From positions 62,001 to 126,000 of the forward strand of contig OENT01000222.1 in the NCBI GenBank assembly GCA_900239685.1: 64,000 nucleotides of DNA, written 5' to 3'. The position numbers and the translations under genes were made by a program. Positions within the stretch are counted from its first letter, which is position 1. Each line of letters opens with the position of its first letter. A model generated the notes under the pieces. The model saw only the letters and a program-made list of their open reading frames with translations, had not been told where the DNA came from and ran no database searches. The DNA comes from Rotaria macrura (Eukaryota > Rotifera > Eurotatoria > Philodinida > Philodinidae). Shown here piece by piece: positions 1 through 12,253 of this stretch.

Positions 1-3000
1 TTTCTACAAAAACAAAAACATATCATTTGTCGCCTCACTCAATACTTGAGAAAAGCTCCTTATTCTCTATCTTCCGTAATCAGTCACTCTCCGTTTGTAA
101 TAATGGTGCATCTAGATGGATACGTAGATAGGATTATCGTCGTTGGTACTTGTAGTTCAACACAACTACTATAAAATCTAACCGTAAGACTAAAATTCTA
201 CTCCGAACTCTTCGTCTAATATCTTTCGAACCACAATGATTTCTTTTAAGTTGGGTTCAAATGCAGATAAATTCAAATATGGTCTTGCTTTCAATGTAGT
301 ATACGTATGAGTTTAGTACGACATTGACTGACGTTTAAAAATCAGACTGATTCTCTTGTCAGCCATGCAAGTTTTTCCAAGGTCACAGAATGAAATGATC
401 GAGGAAAATAACATGCTCAAAAAATCATAAGGAACATTACCTCGAATGCAGTTATTTTGTATTCAGTATAACTAATAAATGCTGTATAAAGCCAAATTAA
501 ACAAAGCGACATAATTACATAAATATATCGATATAATGCCGCTTGAATTGATGATACGTGAAATAAACATGGGAAATATTCAATAAAGAACAATAAATGA
601 GCTATATTTAATGATTCAATCTATGTATATGAAACAAGGACACTCGTAAACGACTACAATTCGTCGTACATTAGCATATTACATTGTTTGGTATAACGAT
701 CATATTTCTCGATACGAGATACAGAGGAATACGATGGTAAGATTGAACCATGTAATAAACTAAAATACGGATTGTTTGCCAGTGCATATGAATATCGTAT
801 GTTTCTTCCTGAGGAGCTTACAACAAACGAGAAGGAAAGGAAAAGTACACATTGTTATTTGTGATATTTGAAAATGATTATGTAATTGGCTCATAACGCT
901 TAACAAATGTCATGAGATATATGCCTATTGTTATTGAAGCGAGGAGTGTACTTCTTATTATTTTTCTTTTTCACTCTAAATAACACTTTATTGATGAAAG
1001 GAACACAAAAGTTATATTCAACAGTGATTTTTCATCTGATGAATACAGATACGGACATACGTTGTATTAATTTCTTAATCGTAAAACGAAGTTCATGGTC
1101 AAGAAATGGCATTTGTTTAGAAAAATGCAAGATCCTTATCGAATAATCACAAGTTTATCGGTTTGAAAATGATAAGAATTCGTCAGATTATCGCCTATGC
1201 TTTTCTATGTGATTTTGATTTTCATGAGAAGTTACAAGATATGGTTATCTGACGAATCTCAAATCGATCACACGCGTACAAAATTAAGAATTCAACGTTT
1301 GTAATTCGACTCAATTGATCATGATTAAATAATGATTGGAAAATGCTTTTTGATTAAGCATATTTCATCATTTTAGAATTCATTTGCCGTGTCTCGATCA
1401 AAACTCAAGCGAGTAGATCTAGCTGTGTGCGTACTCTGTACATATTCTATTGTTTGTAAATATACATTGGCAGTTGCTAGATTAGTATTAAAACTTATTC
1501 ATTTTATTCATGTTTCGTCGATCCCTCTCAGGAAAGTTATCATAAAGATTTTCAATAGTTTTGGTCTAAAACAATATAACAATTGTCACTCACTCTCCTT
1601 GTAATACAGACCTTTCACACGATTCTATATGTATATCATGACTTTTGGAAGTTCTCCAAAATAATATTTCCCTGATAAACAATGGGCATATATTTTACTT
1701 TTACAAACCGAAGGTTGGAATAGAACTTGCTTTGCTATTCTGTACTTGTGAATATTTTCTTTCTATCGATGCAGTAGGTATCAAATGAACAATCATAGAG
1801 TGGTATAGACTAATCGTAGCGGTACACGAACACTAAGAAAATCTGTCGCATATTTAATAGCTATGCAATTCCTATTTTATTATGAACAAGCACCAATATT
1901 CAGTCATGTGAATACGTCACGCAAGACCCTACGACACCGAGCATGATATTTTAAAAATGAAAGTTCATCTCATTCATGAGATACGCAGATGATCTGGCTA
2001 TTAAAGATTACCTGAATGCATAGATTCGAATTTAATATTTCTACTTATAGAAACACAAGAAGCTTAGATTTATTGTCGAATAAAGAATACTGTATTAGGT
2101 AACAGCTTGAAAAGAAGAAAACTCGGTACTGATCACAGTAATTCTTAAGGGCATCCATTTTTACTGGCATGTAATATTTCATGTTCAATAAGAGGAGACT
2201 ACTTGATGAACATATTTTTACTTCTATGTCTAACATTTTTCGGTCCTTAGACAAATTATAGATATCTTTCCGAACCATCAGAATATGTTAGTCTACGCTT
2301 CTACGCGTATATCTTCTTTTCTTTTCTTTTTCAAAATGACAACCATTGTAAACTACGATTGATTGCATTGTCGGAAATTTCCATAAGACTCGAACTAAGG
2401 AACGTTGAATGTTTTCTTCACACGTTCTATGATGTTATCTTTCTTCTTTCTATTGAAGTACATGTCCTTCAAAGGAATTATCTATCGATTATCAGATTCA
2501 AAGACGCGCACTCAATCCCAAAATTGATAAATATAAGCATGAAAATCTTTTCTTATTCACAGATTGTCAATGCATTCTAATCTTACATATTGTAAATCAT
2601 ATGCGAAAGAAAATCATGCATTATTTTACACGTTTTAACATGTTACTGTTTCATAGACGATGATCTAATCGTTATAACAAGAGTCTATTCAAGATCTAGT
2701 ACATCTTGAAAACAAATATCGAAAAACTCGATCATGATTTTGACAATAGTTAGTTATTTCGTTTGATATATTTCAACTTGACTAATATTATTCTTCAACA
2801 TGAATACATAGACAAGTACACAAGATAGACTGAAATTCAGTTCGTTTTAAACTATTGTAGTAACTACAGCCTAAGTCAATTTCAGATATTTCTAGTTCGA
2901 TTTAAAATTATTTTGATTTCGTGATTCTACGAACTCGACAGTTGATCAACTGTCAATCAAAATATTTTAATCAGAACTGAATTTTTATTTGCATTGCTCG

Positions 3001-5920
3001 ATACTTCTAGTAATACGATTATCCGAGACGTTCATTTTATTATGTTGGTTCAAACTAAGGTCATCACAAGAGTACTTCATTTTTTAATGAGAAAAAAGCA
3101 GATAAATGTCGTCAACTATCGTTACGTTATTTTTCTTAGTCTGTTCTATCCTATTTTTTGAATGAAAAAACAACATTTTAACTATTTGAGTTTATATCAG
3201 TTAAAATAGCATCGACTGTCTAAATTAACTACTTTATGAGTTCGCAATTTTTCGCATGTGTGAGATAAAATTTTCTATGATTTTAACTGTAGGTTATTAT
3301 TCATTTTTTCTGCTATGAAAATAAGGAATTCGTCGGAATGAAATCGAACATAGATGATGAATACAGATTTTTCAACGAAATCTATCGTCGATTACATTTG
3401 TATTTTCTTTCTCCATTATTTTATTTTTAAGGAATCATGTCAATTCGAATATAATATGAATCTTTATATTTAAGACTTACTTCTACGACACTTGTGCATG
3501 AATAAGCTAAATTCATTTATCACAACTAGAAAGTCAAAGAAATAATAAAAGACAATATTGTCAACTCTTGTTTGTAATGTCTGTCAACATCATTCGAGAT
3601 ATTTTCACACTTTAGACTTTACGCTGGCTAGCTACACTTATTTGACATGATTGCTGTGTTTTCATATGTTTTGATAGACAGATGATGTATGTCATCAAAT
3701 AGAGCACGACGCCTCTTGAAATGTTGTCTTTATTAATTCAAATGCATGTCAAAACTATAAATACAGATAAATACTTTTTTCTTGTACTTGCTCTTAAATT
3801 GAACGACCGTCTTCCCTTAACTCATTAATTGATTGTTTTGAGAGCAAATTAATGAATACACTCAAGATTATGATTGAAAATCCCATGATATTTACACATT
3901 ATCAATAAACTATCCTGTAATCGTCTCTTGAATGGATGGATGTTTAAATAAATATGCTCATCTTAGATTAAAAACTGACGCCTTACACATTTCATTCAAC
4001 ATAGGGGATAGACATGCCTACAGGAATATCTCGTTAGATGGCTTCATACACTTTCAAATTCTGTAGAGTTTTTTTGTCATCCATATTAAAAAAGATATCA
4101 TCTTCGACTATCACAATGTATTAGTTCTAAAAGAGACCTTGATAATCTAATCGATTTTGACTAACTCTATGATTCAGATAGGTTGAAGGAAAATATTTTT
4201 ATGATCTTATCTTTGTTAAAATATCTAATTCACATATTTTCGAAGAGTTTTGGAAAAAACCAGATGATTTTATGTATTTGATTTGAAATCAGAATCCTAT
4301 TTGGGAAAAGTTCGTTTATCGATATTGTTTAGCCAAGAAATTTAAAAAGCCCCGTATTCAACTTACTATTAAATAGACTATAGAATGAAAACAAACTTGA
4401 GGTGACGTTCAAAACTATGTTTCTTCTGAGAGCATAATGAATGAACTAGCAAGGTCTAAATTTGAAAAACGAACATAATTAAAATTCTATGTTCGTTTCT
4501 TACCGTTAAAAGGATCTCTTGGTATCAATAGATTGTATCAGAATACAAATGAATAATTTTAAACAAAAAAGAACGAACATAATTAGAATCAGTAGAAAAT
4601 ATCTAGAGCGAAAGTCTTCTAAGCAAAGTTGTAGTAAATTAAATATTTTAGATATGAACTATTCTATCTTTATCTAAATAGGAGATGAGCATTAGAGAAT
4701 AAATACATGAGAATCTAACGTAGTTTTACTGTAGATTAGTACACGGAATTCATCGAGTAAACTTAGTTTTGAATTAGTTAAATATGACGACGGTTTTGAT
4801 TTTTGTTTGATATGCAATAGAACAAAAGCGCTGTGCTGTCCGTCTACAGTCGTATTAGACCATAGATTTACGTACAATATAAACAGATTTTATTTAAATT
4901 AATGTGAGTTCATTTTAATTCTATGGGGCACATAAAAAAGAACTAAGTGGTTAGCGTATACCTACTATCAAGTCTATGATTTTTATTGACAGCGGGTGTT
5001 CTTATTCATGATTCTGTTCGTTCAGGTATTTCCAGTCAAACATTATTACGAACAGGAGAGAAGTCGTGCTCATTGATTATACTGGCTGTGACTGTACATA
5101 TTCTTCAAATATCACACGAAATTTGGATTCTTTATATAATTGTATTTTATAGACAAGAGCAGGAACAAGAGCCCATCAAATTCGCATCTCACAAACATGA
5201 TATGACAATGACAACGCTGATTGTTGACCAATCATTGGTTTGAAACAAACTATGTGTAATGATCGTGTTGAGTATCATCGAATTTTCATTAATTGAACAT
5301 GATATGACTACTCAACGATTTTTATACGATGCTAAGTAGTAGTGTTGAACTTATAGAGATAAAATCATTGACGAGATTTCTTTTGATTCATTCGTACTAG
5401 TTTCTGACTGAAATAATGTAATGTATGTAAGTAAAATATCAATTTAATTATTAGTCGTCGAGAAAATCAATTAATCGGTTTTCATTTATTGAAGACTCTA
5501 TTAAAAACTGAAATTTTCAAGCTATTGTATGTTACTGTAGTCTAGAAAACAAAGTATTTATTAGTATAGAATGCGAAAGTGTAGCTTAGTACCCTGGTAC
5601 ACCGACATTCGTCAGCTCATATCTGCTTGTCTTTGCATTTATTGATAATTCGTTTATCATGGTGTATCCTATCTGACAGTAATACTCTTCAAACGAACTC
5701 GATTGAATTACGCATTTTCTAAATATACTTACATACTTTCATAGAAGTAATCCTCTCTGTTCTATTATCAATAATGTCATCTACAGATTTACATTAATAA
5801 CATGATTGCGATTAGATTCTCTCTAAAACATAAGGTCTTTGAATTAATCTCGCCATCTAAATCCAAATGTATATAAATGAAGACTATCTTTTTCTTAAAA
5901 GTATAACATAGGAACTTGCG
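1..5920. other. Gene-free left end, no recognisable gene
   Basis: I see no convincing coding exon on either strand. Open frames are short (under 90 codons), have no family motif and no exon chain with matching splice phases. The sequence is A+T-rich. The only local structure noted is a 10-bp inverted repeat (aaacgaacat / atgttcgttt) at 4467-4498, with a related motif again near 4571. The stretch may hold regulatory DNA, or distal introns or UTRs of a gene to the left, but nothing shows this directly. Confidence 0.5.
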
Positions 5921-6024
5921 ATGCTAACCAAGTTAATCATTCTTTTCCATACGTTATGGACAGTGATAAATCTTGCTGCAGTTCCACAAAGATACAATAC
6001 TTCCGACATGATTACTGAAGAAAA
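5921..6024 (+). CDS. Possible first exon with signal-like hydrophobic N-terminus
   Basis: An ATG at 5921 opens a 35-codon frame. Its first part (MLTKLIILFHTLWTVINLAA) looks like a signal peptide or membrane anchor. A good donor (aa|gtaaat) follows at 6025 in phase 2. Two acceptors fit this phase. One is at 6268, giving a small protein that ends at 6400. The other is at 6454, which joins in frame just before the ATG of the acetyltransferase downstream. Both readings are inference. The alternative is that this is chance, since the exon is short and has no family match. Confidence 0.25.
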
Positions 6025-6457
6025 GTAAATATGATCAATGAACACATTAACTATTCATTCGTTTATTTATTGTTTTTCAAAATACAAACAAAATTTTGAC
6101 AACGAGTACACGAGTATACAATCTCTCTGAAAAATGATTTATGTTTAGAAGTATGGACTTCTGTTTTCATCTAGGATTGAAATTGTCTTTTTTTTCTAAA
6201 TTTGAGACTATGGGAATCTGTATTGATTTAGAAATTATTATTAATTTTTCCTTGTAAAACATTTTAGACAAAGCAAGTTTTTTTTAGCACAGTTCGTAAC
6301 GTTATCGCGTTACCATATTGCTTTTTACTATCGAAGTAAAACACTGAATCTTAAATTATCTAGTATTTGTAAACAATGCATAGAAAGTTATGAACAATAA
6401 CGAGTGCTTTCGAATTATCTATACTTGAAACTTAACACATATTCCATTTATAGGTTA

Positions 6458-7132
6458 ATGGCAAGACAGACTCGGTATACAGAAAAATCGACCAATATCG
6501 AATTTGTCTATGTAACATACTCCGACGGTTACTTTCTTTATAAATTAATACATAAATACGACTCTACAAGAACTCAAACGGATACAATCAACAAGTTGCT
6601 GGAAGAATTTTTACAAGAATCATTTGAGACACCCAATCGACCGTATCGTTATGTCGTGCAATTTTGTGGAGCAACGATGCTCGCTTATTTCATTCATAAT
6701 ACTACTCTTTCTACAAAGAATATCAACGCATTATTATTAGCCCGTCAAGAAGCATACGATAACTCAAAATATATCTGTTACATCAGTGTTTTAAAAGAAC
6801 ATCGTCAACGAGGTCTGGGAACGAAGTTATTAAACGAGCTAATCAAAGAAGCCAAGCGAGACAATAATAATCGAGTCTCGCTACATGTAAATATAGAGAA
6901 CAAGAGTGCCTTATCATTGTATTTAAAATGTGGTATGAGATGTATTGAATATATTCCAGGATATTATTTCGGTGACCCAACATACGCAACTTCGAATGCT
7001 TTTTCAATGAGTTTACAAGTAAAAAATGTTCAAAATACGGATTTAGTCTGCCAATCGACAAGTGCTGTTACCATTCCTCCACAAGAAGAAGCTCTTTACG
7101 AGCAACGATGTCCTCAAGCATCTACTGGATGA
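6458..7132 (+). CDS. NAA60: GNAT N-acetyltransferase, NAA50/NAA60 type
   Basis: The protein is about 224 residues if translation starts at the ATG at 6458, just after an intron-like acceptor (ttatag) at 6453. The open frame itself reaches back to 6404. The GNAT core is clear: YICYISVLKEHRQRGLGTKL carries the acetyl-CoA binding motif A (RQRGLG). It is followed by SLHVNIENKSALSLYLKCGM and then a YIPGYY segment. The spacing and the tail resemble NAA60 (Golgi N-terminal acetyltransferase) and NAA50. Family members acetylate protein N-termini with acetyl-CoA. The C-terminal 35 residues are polar and unlike either family. The exact orthologue is uncertain, so the symbol is a best guess. An upstream exon (5921-6024) could add a hydrophobic N-terminus, which would suit a membrane-bound enzyme. 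Confidence 0.72.
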   Translation: MARQTRYTEKSTNIEFVYVTYSDGYFLYKLIHKYDSTRTQTDTINKLLEEFLQESFETPNRPYRYVVQFCGATMLAYFIHNTTLSTKNINALLLARQEAYDNSKYICYISVLKEHRQRGLGTKLLNELIKEAKRDNNNRVSLHVNIENKSALSLYLKCGMRCIEYIPGYYFGDPTYATSNAFSMSLQVKNVQNTDLVCQSTSAVTIPPQEEALYEQRCPQASTG

Positions 7133-9602
7133 TTTTCGAATTACTTGAAGACATGTTTATTGTAGAAAATGCTTATAAACGAACCGGATGAAGATGTATT
7201 GTCAAAACATGTTTTATCATCTTCATCTAATATTGCAGTCGTGCTTCTTACATTGAAGAGAGAATTAATACTTAGTTTTGCCATTTTTACCTGATGCACA
7301 GTTACGATTGAAGGAAGCATATTTGAAAATTCTTAATTTTCTGAAAAACAAAATAAAAGGGATCTGTAGCCGCACTAGAACTGACAGTTTATATTGAACA
7401 GTTGGTTTCGATTAATAAACCGGCACCGCCGTTCTTATCTTGCCAAAGCGTCTTCTTGATTACGGACATTTTTTCTTAATTGGAGGAAAAGAATGTCTGC
7501 AATGTAGAAACAGGGGGGGGGGTGGAGAGAGAGAAGAAAGTGTCCGCATTATGGAAACAAACGAAATTGAAATTTTAACATGATTCCTGAAGATAGCTCT
7601 ATTAAACAATATCAACTGTTTCAAACTAGTCTAATATTATTCGTCAAATGTCATTTAGAATGGATGATCCATCTCATTTTATAAGTCTGTATTTTATCTG
7701 TGGGCTTGGATAAGATATGTCCAGGAATCAGAATAATCTATTATAGTTCGAGTTTAGCAAGAAGACTCTCAACAACGAACAACACGCCCTAGAAGAGTCA
7801 AATCAGTGAGAAATGATAAGATATTAATTTAAGCCAAGGAAGAATATTTAAATGGTTTCTCGGATGTCAGTGGTTATCAAAAGAGATTGCGACCAACTTT
7901 TTATAGGTGCATCAAGTTATTCGATATCACTGACAAAGATGATCTTGATTATGATCCTACCAAAAGTTAGATGTTCAAATATTTATCATAACTGGTTTTC
8001 CTGTATTTTTTTTTCATTTAATAAATCTTGTCTTGTTTCCATAAGGCTGACACTTTCTTCTCTCTCCCCTGATTCTGCTTTGCGTACAGTTTCCATTCTG
8101 CGACTATTTTTGTCTCTCTCCCCCTGTTTCTACATTGCGGACATTTTTTCTTAATTAGAAGAAAAAAATGTCCGCAATCAAGCTGTAGCCCTTGCCAATG
8201 AGTAAATCGTTTTCTTATGTGTTTTGTCAAATATTTATTATAAGATACTAGAAAATAATTAAGCTTTTGATATCCATTTGATGTTTAAATATGCGCTAGA
8301 TGTATCAAAATGTCACCTCATTAACATGAACTGTCTGAAATGTTTCATTTCGAAAAATTAGAAATGAAAGAAAATCGAGATAGAAAAAAATATGGTGAGA
8401 TAATTTCGAACCGCACAACGTTCTATGTTATCTTCAGACCTTCGCTCACACCTGCCCACATCAAGACAAATGTGAAAGAGGAAAAAGCTGACCGTTACAT
8501 CAGGAAGTATATATTGAACTAACTCCAAAAATTAGACATATTCGATTTAGAGAATTCATTCCTTTTTTACTGTATGTACATCTGATGAATCATATACAAT
8601 ATATAGTGATATAAGAAACAAAGTTACCGATGAATGTAAGATGGGACACACGGGTTGCTGGTGAAATACTAGAAAAATCCTAACAAGATACGTTACTCTT
8701 TCTAATAACCTTAGCTTTGATTGATCATGATAAACTTGAATAAATGAAGCTAATGAAACAATCGTGAAAGAATTGATTTCTACTTTTCATTAAGTATATG
8801 AGAATTAGCAAGACAAACTAATGATTAGATCTAAAGTACCTGATGTATAAACACAGGTATATAGATACTTCGCCTCCCATGTTCATTTCTCCCCTCTCCA
8901 TTCTCTCTGAAAGGAGAATTGAAATATATTGGATAAAAAATTATAGACCCACCACACCTTCCCCTTCCCTGCTTTACAGATGTGACAAACAAGCTGTCGA
9001 ATTCCTAGAATCCCATCACAGGTCATAAGAGACGAGATCCGGAGGCATCATAGATCGTCACAGAGGCAAACCCCTCCATCATAGACGATGATAGATGTCA
9101 TCGATATACAATTAAAAATGGTATGTCCATGAGATATTATTATTATAAATGAATTGCTTTTTTATTGTTGCTCTAAAGTATCATGTTTATGGTTACAAGC
9201 TATTGGTTTGCTCGATAGATCAAAGAAAACAGCTTTCAAGTAATTAGCAACAACAGTTACATCGTGTTTCACATTTTTAATCCCGAAGAGATTACTCCAA
9301 GAGCTTTTTGTTTTTAGTCGTTGTTTTTTTTTGCCTTTCTTCATATATTTTATCCACATCATACTTCCCCATACGAGTAAAATTGACCGTAATCGCTGCT
9401 TATAGCTATTAGATTGAACGTTTTAAAAACTATTTTTTGAGTGATTATGACTAAATTGATTCTTCTTGCACTAACTGTTTCAGTTTTGTATTAGCTTTTT
9501 CACGTGGTAGAAAAAAAACATAGAACAATTGAAAAAAAGCCAATCGGAATAATATGCTATTGACCAGTGAACGTTTTCAATAAACCAGACATCGATACGG
9601 TT
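7133..9602. other. Intergenic stretch with an inverted-repeat element
   Basis: No gene was recognised. Open frames here are short and mostly follow the repeat arms at 7455-7562 and 8034-8182. From about 8870 to 9090 the sequence is richer in C and G than its surroundings and holds several short cat/atc repeats, but it has no domain signature. Confidence 0.45.
7455..8182. repeat. Inverted-repeat (foldback/MITE-like) element
   Basis: The left arm (7455-7562) and right arm (8034-8182) are reverse complements with some divergence. Shared pieces include cggacattttttcttaatt, caatgtagaaacaggggg, gagagagaagaaagtgt and tatggaaaca. Each arm also carries its own small hairpin (acattttttcttaatt...aagaa(a)atgt). 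The right arm is longer because it holds an extra, partly duplicated segment of about 40 nt. The left arm has a run of about 10 G. No open reading frame in the ~470-nt centre looks like a transposase. It could be a non-autonomous DNA element. No target-site duplication was identified. Confidence 0.5.
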
Positions 9603-11369
9603 TTACAACCAAATATGCACTGATGACCTATCGAATCGATATGTATAATTATATTTCTGACAATGTTGTTTTTCATTCAGAGCTGATTGAATTTCGATAA
9701 TATGCTCATTTTTATCATCGTCACAAATAAACCAATTCAAAAAATGAAACGATACCGTTGTTAATTGATGAAATTGATCGATAAAGCAAAACACTTTTTC
9801 TGTTGAACACCAATGATCTATATTTAGATGTGTGGTATTAGGAAAGGTGTTGCTTAACAGTTCAATGCTGTAGTTGTCATCATCATCATCATTAATAGAA
9901 TAGCGATAACCAATTTCAAGTTTACGAATTTTCTCATACGATTGATATTGAATTTCTTGAAGAAAATCATTTACGTTGCTCTTAATTGAGATTCGTTGAA
10001 GATTTGACATCTGATCTATAAGAAGTTTAAAGCCAGCGTAATTTTTTATTGAGCACAAGATCAAATCTTCTATCCGATGTAAATCAACCATGCGTTCAAT
10101 TGATGACACAGAAATGAAATCATACATTTCTAACGTATGAACACGAGGAAAACGTTGATTTAGTTCCATACCAGGTTCGGAAAGAATTAGTCGAGTAATA
10201 CATTCGTTCAATATATTGTTATTCGGTAGCGTCGAAAGAAGTGCTGGTTGATATTCTTCGTTGGCACATGTTTCAGCAAAGTAAGGTACAGAAAATAGAG
10301 ATCTACTTACACAAGCAACAAACCAACGTTTTTCTTCGAGCCAGAATGAACTACGAAATGAATCAATATCTTGTGTATGCATATCGTTGGTTAAAGAAAA
10401 ATGAAAGTTGAAATTGATAAGACGACCTGCTATCATTTGCCATTGTTGACCATCAATTAGATCAGGGCCGCCATTAGCGCGTAATTCTAAATATGCAAGG
10501 CACGGAAGATTTGCTAATAGTTGTTTCATGTTTTCCATCGAAACATTGGCACCTAAATATTTAAAGAAAAATATTTTTGAATCTCTTGATAAACAATATG
10601 AGTCGTTTTATCCATGTCATAGATTGGAACGGTCTGTACCTTCACAGTTTAGATTGAGTCGATTCATTTGATTCAATGGGAGAATGAAATTTCCAGTCAA
10701 TCGACCATGTCGAAGCCCAGCTTTTAGTGATCTAAGTTGTGGTGCGGTACGACAAATGTGTTGAAGAATATCAAGTTTACATCGTCCTATAGTTAAATGA
10801 CGAAGACAAGGAAATTGCGATGAAGAGAAAAAATCTCCGTGAGACAAGGTCAATCGATTTAATTGCCGTAATATTGGATCGTAGCATTTAGACAGACGTA
10901 TATCAAGTTGATTGACCTCATTCTCTGGAATATGACAAATCCATGAATCACTTTTATTCAATGTAATATAGAAAAATGAACGTAAATGTTTGAGATCGTT
11001 CAATTTTCCTACAATAAGTTCCCAGTGTTCTGGTCCAACATCAATTAATGTCAGCGAACGAAGAATAGTAAACTGGTCGATTTGAAAATGAGTTAAGAAT
11101 AATTTAACTTGACCTGGAGTATTTGCATTGTCACATAATTTTAATGAAATGACTTTATTCGGCTCGATTCGTTGACAGATCAAATCGAAATCACGTTTTG
11201 TGATTGCTGTGAAGTCGAGACGATAGTTTGAATAAGCGAATAGCACCTCATCGACATAAGAACTGACATTGGTAAATGTAAAATAAATTTCTTGAGCAGA
11301 AAAATAATTTAGTAAAAGATGAACAAGTTCGACTGGCAATACGTCTAGTTTAAAATGAGTCATGAGCAA
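9603..11369 (-). CDS. F-box-like / leucine-rich repeat protein
   Basis: Two exons, 11369-10640 and 10552-9603, are joined by an 87-nt intron (donor g|gtacag, acceptor atttag|gt, phase 1) and give 559 residues. The N-terminus reads LPVELVHLLLNYFSAQEIYF, an F-box-like helix pair of the kind that binds Skp1 in SCF ubiquitin ligases. The rest is irregular leucine-rich sequence (for example LRSLTLIDVGPEHWELIVGK, LPCLAYLELRANG, LNIDHW) that would form a substrate-binding solenoid. Genes of this style are abundant in bdelloid rotifers; this is recalled, not searched. The substrate is unknown. A start two codons downstream (MTHFKLDVL) is equally possible. The Ly6-type gene lies 356 nt upstream on the same strand. 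Confidence 0.75.
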
Positions 11370-11725
11370 GAAAGAAAATCATTCACAGAAGTAAACATAG
11401 TATATTTTTCTTTCTAACTTCATACTGCGCAATAAAAATTGACGCATAGACACACGCCACAAAATCTTTCTTTTTTGCACAGCTTGTCTTTTTCTTACAA
11501 TCAGAGACCTCAAAAACAAAACCATTACAAATAAAAGAAAAAAAATACAAAGTGTGTTGTTCTTCTAGAAGAGTAATGTACGAGCATTTAAGTTAAGGAG
11601 ACACCAGACATTATATGGATCGATATAGAAAATAAGAAAATCTTGCAAAACATGATGTAAATGTAGTATGGCATTTCTACGTAAGTTTAATTTTTCAGAA
11701 ATAATTACTTTTGAATTCACATTTT
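11370..11725. other. Spacer between Ly6-type and F-box genes
   Basis: These 356 nt separate the stop of the Ly6-type gene from the start of the F-box gene, both on the minus strand. The sequence is A+T-rich with several A runs on the plus strand (T runs on the coding strand). It probably holds the 3' UTR of the first gene and the promoter of the second. No specific site is recognisable. Confidence 0.4.
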
Positions 11726-12253
11726 CTACTGAGAAAAAACAAGTATCGGCAGAAGCCAACAATGAAAAAGAGAAGACCCGATTAAAAACAAACTATGAAC
11801 GCGTATAGTTGCTGAATTACAGAGATGACTGTGACAACAATATCGTGCAGTTCCTGAAAAAATTCCCTCGATAGTCATACTTCGATCAATTAAACTATCG
11901 TGACGACAATCAGGTGATGCACCACGTGACACGAGTTGCTGATTTCCTCGAGTTGATTGCCATACAATTTTCTAATGACGGTAGATAATAATGAAGCAAA
12001 AATATCATGACAACTATTGACTTACATAACACCAATCTTCTGGACGAGCTGCGATGCGTACACCACGTTGACTATTCAAACAGCTTTCACAATAATAACA
12101 ATCGAAAGCACATGTAAAATTTGAAATGATTACAGAAAGAACTTCATTGATGAAAAACAAAATAATATCAGAGAGTTTTGAAGAAAATTTGTACTTGTTT
12201 TTTCAAAATGACTTACATAATATTCTGATTTTCAACTTAAATTGATATTTCAT
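11726..12253 (-). CDS. Ly6/uPAR-type GPI-anchored protein, copy A
   Basis: Three exons, 12253-12217, 12141-12026 and 11971-11726, give 132 residues. The first exon starts MKYQFKLKIRILFL and, with the start of exon 2, makes a signal peptide ending near TCAFDC. The mature part has eight cysteines: DCYYCESC, DWC, PDC, and the closing RYCCHSHLCNSA, which is the CC-x4-CN signature of three-finger (Ly6/uPAR) domains. A hydrophobic tail (LFLIGSSLFHCWLLPILVF) fits a GPI-anchor signal. The protein should therefore sit on the outer cell surface; its ligand is unknown. Copy B at 59406-59920 has the same exon phases, the same 116-nt second exon and close similarity. The start was chosen because this small exon is conserved in both copies with the same length (37 nt) and donor (t|gtaagt). 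Confidence 0.78.
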
